A stretch of 64,000 nucleotides of DNA from Aurelia coerulea (lineage: Eukaryota; Cnidaria; Scyphozoa; Semaeostomeae; Ulmaridae): positions 17,344,501 to 17,408,500 of the forward strand of contig CM076959.1 in the NCBI GenBank assembly GCA_039566865.1, read 5' to 3'. The translations under genes were made by a program, and so were the position numbers. A model generated the notes under the pieces. It searched no databases. It was not told the DNA's origin and worked only from the letters and a program-made list of their open reading frames with translations. Positions within the stretch are counted from its first letter, which is position 1, and every line of letters begins with the position of its first letter. Below are positions 54,301 to 64,000 of the stretch, piece by piece.

Positions 54301-57300
54301 CAAAAATAGGCCCATATTGAAATCACTGATTTTCGGGCAAAAAGTAAGGCTATAGCCTTTGCTTTTTTGCAAAAATAGGCCCATTTTGAAATTACTGATT
54401 TTTCGGCAAAAAGTAAGGCTATAGCCTTTGATTTTTTGCAAAAATAGGCCCATTTTGAAATTACTGATTTTTGGGCAAAAAGTAAGGCTATAGCCTTTGA
54501 TTTTTTGCAAAAATAGGCCCATTTTGAAATTACTGATTTTTGGGCAAAAAGTAAGGCAAAAATAGGCCGATTTTGAAATTACTGATTTTTGGGCAAAAAG
54601 TAAGGCTATAGCCTTTGATTTTTTGCAAAAATTTTCTCATTTTGAAATTACTGATTTTTGGGCAAAAAGTAAGGCTATAGCCTTTGCTTTTTTGCAAAAA
54701 TAGGCCCATTTTGAAATTACTGATTTTTGGGCAAAAAGTAAGGCTATAGCCTTTGCTTTTTTGCAGAAATAGGCCCATTTTGAAATCACTGATTTTCGGG
54801 CAAAAAGTAAGGCTATAGCCTTTGCTTTTTTGCAAAAATATGCCCATTTTTAAATTACTGATTTTTGGGCAAAAAGTAAGGCTATAGCCTTTGCTTTTTT
54901 GCAAAAATAGGCCCATTTTGAAATTACTGATTTTTTGGCAAAAAGTAAGCCTATAGCCTTTGCTTTTTTGCAAATATAGGCCCATTTTGAAATTACTGAT
55001 TTTTGGGCAAAAAGTAAGGCAAAAATAGGCCGATTTTGAAATTACTGATTTTTGGGCAAAAAGTAAGGCTATAGTCTTTGCTTTTTTGCAAAAATAGGCC
55101 CATTTTGAAATTACTGATTTTTGGGCAAAAAATAATGCTATAGCCTTTGCTTTTTTGCAAAAATAGGCCCATATTGAAATCACTGATTTTCGGGCAAAAA
55201 GTAAGGCTATAGCCTTTGCTTTTTTGCAAAAATAGGCCCATTTTGAAATTACTGATTTTTCGGCAAAATGTAAGGCTATATAGCCTTTGTTTTTTTTGCA
55301 AAAATAGGCCCATTTTGAAATTACTGATTTTGGGGCAAAAAGTAAGGCTATAGCCTTTGATTTTTTGCAAAAATAGGCCCATTTTGAAATTACTGATTTT
55401 TGGGCAAAAAGTAAGGCTAACCTCTTTGCTTTTTGGCAAAAAATAGGCCCATTTTGAGATTACTGATTTTTGGGCAAAAAGTAAGGCTATAGCCTTTGCT
55501 TTTTTGCAAAAATAGGCCCATTTTGAAATTACTGATTTTTGGGCAAAAAGTAAGGCTATAGCCTTTGCTTTTTTGCAAAAATAGGCCCATTTTGAAATTA
55601 CTGATTTTTGGGCAAAAAGTAAGGCAAAAATAGGCCGACTTTGAAATTACTGATTTTTGGGCAAAAAGTAAGGCTATAGCCTTTGTTTTTTTGCAAAAAT
55701 AGGCCCTTTTCAGAAATACCGATTTTTGGGGAAAAGGTAAGGCTAACCTCTTTGCTTTTTGGCAAAATATAGGCCCATTTTGAAATTACTGATTTTTCAG
55801 CAAAAAGTAAGGCTATAGCCTTTGCTTTTTTGCAAAAATAGGCCCATTTTGAAATCAGCGATTTTCGGGAAAAAAGGAAGGCTATAGCCTTTGCTTTTTT
55901 GCAAAAATAGGCCCATTTTGAAATTACTGCTTTTTGGGCAAAAAGTAAGGCTATAGCCTTTGCTTTTTTGCAAAAATAGGCCCATTTTGAAATTACTGAT
56001 TTTTCGGCAAAAAGTAAGGCTATAGCCTTTGCTTTTTTACAAAAATAGGCCCATTTTGAAATCACTGATTTTCGGGCAAAAAGTAAGGCTATAGCCTTTG
56101 CTTATTTGCAAAAATAGGCCCACTTTGAAATTACTGATTTTTCGGCAAAAAGTAAGGCTATAGCCTTTGTTTTTTTGCAAAAATAGGCCCATTTTGAAAT
56201 TACTGATTTTTGGGCAAAAAGTAAGGCTATAGCCTTTGATTTTTTGCAAAAATAGGCCCATTTTGAAATTACTGATTTTTGGGCAAAAAGTAAGGCAAAA
56301 ATAGGCCGATTTTGAAATTACTGATTTTTGGGCAAAAAGTAAGGCTATAGCCTTTGCTTTTTTGCAAAAATAGGCCCATTTTGAAATTACTGATTTTTGG
56401 GCAAAAAGTAAGGCTATAGCCTTTGCTTTTTTGCAAAAATAGGCCCAATTTGAAATTACTGATTTTTGGGCAAAAAGTAAGGCTATAGCCTTTGCTTTTT
56501 TGCAGAAATAGGCCCATTTTGAAATCACTGATTTTCGGGCAAAAAGTAAGGCTATAGCCTTTGCTTTTTTGCAAAAATATGCCCATTTTGAAATTACTGA
56601 TTTTTGGGCAAAAAGTAAGGCTATAGCCTTTGCTTTTTTGCAAAAATAGGCCCATTTTGAAATTACTGATTTTTTGGCAAAAAGTAAGCCTTTGCTTTTT
56701 TGCAAATATAGGCCCATTTTGAAATTACTGATTTTTGGGCAAAAAGTAAGGCAAAAATAGGCCGATTTTGAAATTACTGATTTTTGGGCAAAAAGTAAGG
56801 CTATAGTCTTTGCTTTTTTGCAAAAATAGGCCCATTTTGAAATTACTGATTTTTGGGCAAAAAGTAATGCTATAGCCTTTGCTTTTTTGCAAAAATAGGC
56901 CCATATTGAAATCACTGATTTTCGGGCAAAAAGTAAGGCTATAGCCTTTGCTTTTTTGCAAAAATAGGCCCATTTTGAAATTACTGATTTTTCGGCAAAA
57001 TGTAAGGCTATAGCCTTTGTTTTTTTTGCAAAAATAGGCCCATTTTGAAATTACTGATTTTGGGGCAAAAAGTAAGGCTATAGCCTTTGATTTTTTGCAA
57101 AAATAGGCCCATTTTGAAATTACTGATTTTTGGGCAAAAAGTAAGGCTAACCTCTTTGCTTTTTGGCAAAAAATAGGCCCATTTTGAGATTACTGATTTT
57201 TGGGCAAAAAGTAAGGCTATAGCCTTTGCTTTTTTGCAAAAATAGGCCCATTTTGAAATTACTGATTTTTGGGCAAAAAGTAAGGCTATAGCCTTTGCTT

Positions 57301-60300
57301 TTTTGCAAAAATAGGCCCATTTTGAAATTACTGATTTTTGGGCAAAAAGTAAGGCAAAAATAGGCCGACTTTGAAATTACTGATTTTTGGGCAAAAAGTA
57401 AGGCTATAGCCTTTGCTTTTTTGCAAAAATAGGCCCATTTTGAAATTACTGATTTTTGGGCAAAAAGTAAGGCAAAAATAGGCCGATTTTGAAATTACTG
57501 ATTTTTGGGCAAAAAGTAAGGCTATAGCCTTTGCTTTTTTGCAAAAATAGGCCCATTTTGAAATTACTGATTTTTCGGCAAAAAGTAAGGCTATAGCCTT
57601 TGCTTTTTTGCAAAAATAGGCCCATTTTGAAATTACTGATTTTTGTTCAAAAAGTAAGGCTATAGCCTTTGCTTTTTTGCAAAAATAGGCCCATTTTGAA
57701 ATTACTGATTTTTGGGCAAAAAGTAAGGCTATAGCCTTTGCTTTTTTGCAAAAATAGGCCCATTTTGAAATTACTGATTTTTGGGCAAAAAGTAAGGCTA
57801 TAGCCTTTGCTTTTTTGCAAAAATAGGCCCATTTTGAAAATTACTGATTTTTGGGCAAAAAGTAAGGCAAAAATAGGACGATTTTGAAATTACTGATTTT
57901 TGGGCAAAAAGTAAGGCTATAGCCTTTGTTTTTTACAAAAATAGGCCCATTTTGAAATTACTCATTTTTAAGCAAAAAGTAAGGCTATAGCCTTTGCTTT
58001 TTTGCAAAAATAGGCCCATTTTGAAATTACTGATTTTTGGGCAAAAAGTAAGGCAAAAATAGGCAGATTTTGAAATTACTGATTTTTGGGCAAAAAGTAA
58101 GGCTATAGCCTTTGCTTTTTTGCAAAAATAGGCCCATTTTGAAATTACTGATTCTTGGGCAAAAAGTAAGGCTATAGCCTTTGCTTTTTTGCAAAAATAG
58201 GCCCATTTTGAAATTACTGATTTTTGGGAAAAAAGTAAGGCTATAGCCTTTGTTTTTTTGCAAAAATAGGCCCATTTTGAAATTACTGATTTTTGGGCAA
58301 AAAGTAAGGCTATAGCCTTTGCTTTTTTGCAAAAATAGGCCCATTTTGAAATTACTGATTTTTGGGCAAAAAGTAAGGCTATAGCCTTTGCTTTTTTGCA
58401 AAAATAGGCCCAATTTGAAATTACTGATTTTTGGGCAAAAAGTAAGGCTATAGCCTTTGCTTTTTTGCAAAAATAGGCCCATTTTGAAATCACTGATTTT
58501 CGGGCAAAAAGTAAGGCTATAGCCTTTGCTTTTTTGCAAAAATAGGCCCATTTTGAAATTACTGATTTTTGGGCAAAAAGTAAGCCTATAGCCTTTGCTT
58601 TTTTGCAAATATAGGCCCATTTTGAAATTACTGATTTTTGGGCAAAAAGTAAGGCAAAAATAGGCCGATTTTGAAATTACTGATTTTTGGGCAAAAAGTA
58701 AGGCTATAGTCTTTGCTTTTTTGCAAAAATAGGCCCATTTTGAAATTACTCATTTTTGGGCAAAAAGTAATGCTATAGCCTTTGCTTTTTTGCAAAAATA
58801 GGCCCATTTTGAAATTACTGATTTTTCGGCAAAAAGTAAGGCTATAGCCTTTGCTTTTTTGCAAAAATAGGCCCATATTGAAATCACTGATTTTCGGGCA
58901 AAAAGTAAGGCTATAGCCTTTGCTTTTTTGCAAAAATAGGCCCATTTTGAAATTACTGATTTTTCGGCAAAAAGTAAGGCTATAGCCTTTGTTTTTTTGC
59001 AAAAATAGGCCCATTTTGAAATTACTGATTTTTGGGCAAAAAGTAAGGCTATAGCCTTTGATTTTTTGCAAAAATAGGCCCATTTTGAAATTACTGATTT
59101 TTGGGCAAAAAGTAAGGCTATAGCCTTTGCTTTTTTTGCAAAATAGACAAATTTTGAAATTACTGATTTTTGGGCAAAAAGTAAGGCTAACCTCTTTGCT
59201 TTTTGGCAAAAAATAGGCCCATTTTGAGATTACTGATTTTTGGGCAAAAAGTAAGGCTATAGCCTTTGCTTTTTTGCAAAAATAGGCCCATTTTGAAATT
59301 ACTGATTTTTGGGCAAAAAGTAAGGCTATAGCCTTTGCGTTTTTGCAGAAATAGGCCCATTTTGAAATTACTGATTTTTGGGCAAAAAGTAAGGCAAAAA
59401 TAGGCCGATTTTGAAATTACTGATTTTTGGGCAAAAAGTAAGGCTATAGCCTTTGTTTTTTTTGCAAAAATAGGCCCTTTTCAGAAATAACGATTTTTGG
59501 GGAAAAGGTAAGGCTAACCTCTTTGCTTTTTGGCAAAAAATAGGCCCATTTTGAGATTACTGATTTTCGGGCAAAAAGTAAGGCTATAGCCTTTGCTTTT
59601 TTGCAAAAATATGCCCATTTTGAAATTATTGATTTTTGGGCAAAAAGTAAGGCTATAGCCTTTGCTTTTTTTGCAAAAATAGGCCCATTTTGAAATTACT
59701 GATTTTTGGGCAAAAAGTAAGGCTATAGCCTTTGCTTTTTTGCAAAAATAGGCCCATTTTGAAATTACTGATTTTTGGGCAAAAAGTAAGGCTATAGCCT
59801 TTGCTTTTTTGCAAAAATATGCCCATTTTGAAATTACTGATTTTTGGGCAAAAAGTAAGGCTATAGCCTTTGCTTTTTTGCAAAAATAGGCCCATTTTGA
59901 AATTACTGATTTTTGGGCAAAAAGTAAGGCTATAGCCTATGCTTTTTTGCAAATATAGGCCCATTTTGAAATTACTGATTTTTGGGCAAAAAGTAAGGCA
60001 AAAATAGGCCGATTTTGAAATTACTGATTTTTGGGCAAAAAGTAAGGCTATAGCCTTTGCTTTTTTGCAAAAATAGGCCCATTTTGAAATTACTGATTTT
60101 TGGGCAAAAAGTAATGCTATAGCCTTTGCTTTTTTGCAAAATAGGCCCATTTTGAAATTACTGATTTTTCGGCAAAAAGTAAGGCTATAGCCTTTGCTTT
60201 TTGCAAAAATAGGCCCATTTTGAAATTACTGATTTTTAAGCAAAAAGTAAGGCTATAGCCTTTGCTTTTTTGCAAAAATGGGCCCATTTTAAAATTACTG

Positions 60301-63300
60301 ATTTTTGTGCAAAAAGTAAGGCTATAGCCTTTGCTTTTTTGCAAAAATATGCCCATTTTGAAATTACTGATTTTTGGGCAAAAAGTAAGGCAAAAATAGG
60401 CAGATTTTGAAATTACTGATTTTTTGGCAAAAAGTAAGGCTATAGCCTTTGCTTCTTTGCAAAAAGAGGCCCCTTTTGAAATTACTGATTTTTGGGCAAA
60501 AAGTAAGGCTATAGCCTTTGATTTTTTGCAAAAATAGGCCCATTTTGAAAGTACTGATTTTTGGGCAAAAAGTAAGGCTATAGCCTTTGCTTTTTTTGCA
60601 AAAATAGGCAAGTTTTGAAATTACTGATTTTTGGGCAAAAAGTAAGGCTATAGCCTTTGCTTTTTTGCAAAAATAGGCCCTTTTCAGAAATACCGATTTT
60701 TGGGGAAAAGGTAAGGCTAACCTCTTTGCTTTTGGCAAAAAATAGGCCCATTTTGAGATCACTGATTTTTGGGCAAAACGTAAGGCTATAGCCTTTGCTT
60801 TTTTTGCAAAAATAGGCCCATTTTGAAATTTCTGATTTTTGGGCAAAAAGTAAGGCTATAGCCTTTGCTTTTTTTTAAAAATAGGCCCATTTTGAAATCA
60901 CTGGTTTTTGGGCAAAAAGTAAGGCTATAGCCTTTGCTTTTTTGCAAAAATGGGCCCATTTTGAAATTACTGATTTTTGTGCAAAAAGTAAGGCTATAGC
61001 CTTTGCTTTTTTGCAAAAATAGGCCCTTTTCAGAAATACCGATTTTTGGGGAAAAGGTAACGCTAACCTCTTTGCTTTTAGCAAAAAATAGGCCCATTTT
61101 GAGATCACTGATTTTTGGGCAAAACGTAAGGCTATAGCCTTTGCTTTTTTGCAAAAATAGGCCCATTTTGAAATTACTGATTTTTGGGCAAAAAGTAAGG
61201 CTATAGCCTTTGCTTTTTTTTAAAAATAGGCCCATTTTGAAATCACTGGTTTTTGGGCAAAAAGTAAGGCTATAGCCTTTGCTTTTTTGCAAAAATGGGC
61301 CCATTTTGAAATTACTGATTTTTGTGCAAAAAGTAAGGCTATAGCCTTTGCTTTTTTGCAAAAATAGGCCCATTTTGAAATTACTGATTTTTGGGCAAAA
61401 AGTAAGGCAAAAATAGGCCCATTTTGAAATTACTGATTTTTGGGCAAAAAGTAAGGCTATAGCCTTTGCTTTTTTGCAAAAATATGCCCATTTTGAAATT
61501 ACTGATTTTTGGGCAAAAAGTAAGGCTATAGCCTTTGCTTTTTTGCAAAAATAGGCCCATTTTGAAATTACTGATTTTTGGGCAAAAAGTAAGGCTATAG
61601 CCTTTGCTTTTTTTGCAAAAATAGGCCCATTTTGAAATTTCTGATTTTTCGGCAAAAAGTAAGGCTATAGCCTTTGCTTTTTTGCAAAAATAGGCCCATT
61701 TTGAAATTACTGATTTTTGGGCAAAAAGTAAGGCTATAGCCTTTGCTTTTTTGCAAAAATAGGCCCATTTTGAAATTACTGATTTTTGGGCAAAAAGAAA
61801 GGCTATAGCGTTTGCTTTTTTGCAGAAATAGGCCCATTTTGAAATCACTGATTTTCGGGCAAAAAGTAAGGCTATAGCCTTTGCTTTTTTGCAAAAATAT
61901 GCCCATTTTGAAATTATTGATTTTAGGGCAAAAAGTAAGGTTATAGCCTTTGCTTTTTTGCAAAAATAGGCCCATTTTGAAATTACTGATTTTTGGGCAA
62001 AAAGTAAGCCTATAGCCTTTGCTTTTTTGCAAAAATAGGCCCATTTTGAAATTACTGATTTTTGGGCAAAAAGTAAGGCTATAGCCTTTGCCTTTTTGCA
62101 AAAATAGGCCCATTTTGAAATTACTGATTTTTGGGCAAAAAGTAAGGCTATAGCCTTTGTTTTTTTGCAAAAATAGGCCCATTTTGAAATTACTGATTTT
62201 TGGGCAAAAAGTAAGGCTATAGCCTTTGCTTTTTTGCAAAAATAGGCCCATTTTGAAATTACTGATTTTTGGGCAAAAAGTAACGCTATAGCCTTTGCTT
62301 TTTGCAAAAATAGGCCCAATTTGAAATTACTGATTTTTGGGCAAAAAGTAAGGCTATAGCCTTTGCTTTTTTGCAGAAATAGGCCCATTTTGAAATCACT
62401 GATTTTCGGGCAAAAAGTAAGGCTATAGCCTTTGCTTTTTTGCAAAAATATGCCCATTTTGAAATTACTGATTTTTGGGCAAAAAGTAAGGCTATAGCCT
62501 TTGCTTTTTTGCAAAAATAGGCCCATTTTGAAATTACTGATTTTTGGGCAAAAAGTAAGCCTATAGCCTTTGCTTTTTTGCAAAAATAGGCCCATCTGGA
62601 AATTACTGATTTTTGGGCAAAAAGTAAAGCTATAGCCTTTGCTTTTTTGCAAAAATAGGCCCATTTTGAAATTACTGATTTTTGGGCAAAAAGTAAGGCT
62701 ATAGCCTTTGCCTTTTTGCAAAAATAGGCCCATTTTGAAATCACTGATTTTCGGGCAAAAAGTAAGGCTATAGCCTTTGCTTTTTTGCAAAAATAGGCCC
62801 ATTTTGAAATTACTGATTTTTGGGCAAAAAGTAAGGCTATAGCCTTTGCTTTTTTGCAAAAATAGGCCCATTTTGAAATTACTGAATTTTGGGCAAAAAG
62901 TAAGGCAAAAATAGGCCGATTTTGAAATTACTGATTTTTGGGCAAAAAGTAAGGCTATAGCCTTTGCTTTTTTGCAAAAATAGGCCCATTTTGAAATTAC
63001 CGACTTTTGGGCAAAAAGTAAGACTATAGCCTTTGCTTTTTTGCAAAAATAGGCCCATTTTGAAATTACAGATTTTTGGGCAAAAAGTAAGGCTATAGCC
63101 TTTGCTTTTTTGGAAAAATAGGCCCATTTTGAAGTCACTGATTTTTGGGCAAAAAGTAAGGCTATAGCCTTTGCTTTTTTGCAAAAATAGGCCCATTTTG
63201 AAATTACTGATTTTTGGGCAAAAAGTAAGGCTATAGCCTTTGCTTTTTTGCAAAAATAGGCCCATTTTGAAATTACTGATTTTTCGGCAAAAAGTAAGGC

Positions 63301-64000
63301 TATAGCCTTTGCTTTTTTGCAAAAATAGGCCCATATTGAAATCACTGATTTTTCGGCAAAAAGTAAGGCTATAGCCTTTGCTTTTTTGCAAAAATAGGCC
63401 CATATTGAAATCACTGATTTTCGGGCAAAAAGTAAGGCTATAGCCTTTGCTTTTTTTGCAAAAATAGGCCCATTTTGAAATTAGCGATTTTCGGGCAAAA
63501 AGTAAGGCTATAGCCTTTGCTTTTTTGCAAAAATAGGCCCATTTTGAAATTACTGATTTTTGGGCAAAAAGTAAGGCTGTAGCCTTTGCTTTTTTGCAAA
63601 AATAGGCCCTTTTCAGAAATACCGAATTTTGGGGAAAAGGTAAGGCTAACCTCTTTGCTTTTTGGCAAAAAATAGGCCCATTTTGAGATTACTGATTTTT
63701 GGGCAAAACGTAAGGCTATAGCCTTTGCTTTTTTGCAAAAATAGGCCCATTTTGAAATTACTGATTTTTCGGCAAAAAGTAAGGCTATAGCCTTTGCTTT
63801 TTTGCAAAAATAGGCCCATTTTGAAATTACTGATTTTTGGGCAAAAAGTAAGGCTATAGCCTTTGCTTTTTTGCAAAAATAGGCCCATTTTGAAATTACT
63901 GATTTTTGGGCAAAAAGAAAGGCTATAGCCTTTGCTTTTTTGCAGAAATAGGCCCATTTTGAAATCACTGATTTTCGGGCAAAAAGTAAGGCTATAGCCT
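48397..64000. repeat. 69-bp satellite array 2 (more than 15.6 kb, continues past the window)
   Basis: Same monomer and variants as array 1. Blocks recur at fixed offsets: 2770 bp (variants at 48616 and 51386), 12028 bp (51375 and 63403), 12539 bp (49712 and 62251), 719 bp (52145-52669 and 52864-53388). The longest minus-strand open frame, 61381-63414, is 677 codons and consists only of the 23-residue repeat in two frames. It ends in the frame change caused by a 49-bp monomer. Confidence 0.97.
52145..53395. repeat. 719-bp tandem duplication within array 2
   Basis: The segment starting near 52145 repeats at 52864 with nearly identical variant monomers. 719 equals nine 69-bp plus two 49-bp units, so the duplication comprises whole monomers, as unequal crossing over would produce. 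Confidence 0.82.

Noticed and set aside
31514..63968. Many long minus-strand ORFs in the satellite
   Set aside because: They consist only of the 69-bp repeat read in two frames; no start context, domain or non-repeat sequence supports a protein.

Overview
The window is animal nuclear DNA, AT-rich, with small exons in long introns, GT-AG splice sites and many short foldback transposons. The gene content (an acyl-CoA synthetase of the ACSS3 type and a receptor-channel mixing CUB, Ig and ligand-binding/pore modules) fits a marine invertebrate. I favour an anthozoan cnidarian (coral or anemone), but this rests on general impression and not on a diagnostic marker.

Layout. 931-3202 (+): the last four coding exons of an ACSS3-like gene, cut by the left window edge. 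3203-8740: intergenic DNA made largely of MITE-like foldbacks. 8741-23930 (+): a complete 13-exon gene. Its splice phases all agree and the exons sum to 2319 nt (772 residues plus stop). Order: signal peptide, CUB domain, Ig domain, ionotropic-glutamate-receptor-like S1 half, M1, pore loop, M3, S2 half, M4, cytoplasmic tail. The pore loop carries a canonical potassium selectivity filter, TVGYGD, not an animal glutamate-receptor pore. This predicted CUB-Ig-GluR0-like potassium channel is the most interesting gene here. Its introns hold about ten foldback elements and one tRNA-derived SINE.

24000-31290: no convincing host gene. It holds minisatellites, foldback elements with readable target-site duplications (hAT-like, 9-bp MULE-like, TTAA types), and a nest in which a TTAA MITE and a 2.4-kb Kolobok/Mutator-like element with a decayed transposase sit inside an older element.

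31290-42270 and 48397-64000: a very large satellite of 69-bp monomers. The second array runs off the window. Each monomer holds two perfect short palindromes. A 49-bp deletion monomer recurs, and larger blocks (about 3.04 kb, 1,065 bp, 719 bp) are duplicated. Because 69 is 3x23, the minus strand shows very long open frames (up to 677 codons) that I regard as repeat artefacts.

42273-48396: a 6.1-kb insertion in the satellite, organised A-X-B-A-Y-B: two back-to-back units with the same 297-bp left end and 116-bp right end but different interiors. X is a degenerate 85-bp minisatellite; Y contains a broken DIRS/Ty3-type retroelement fragment on the minus strand. The satellite resumes in register after the insertion.
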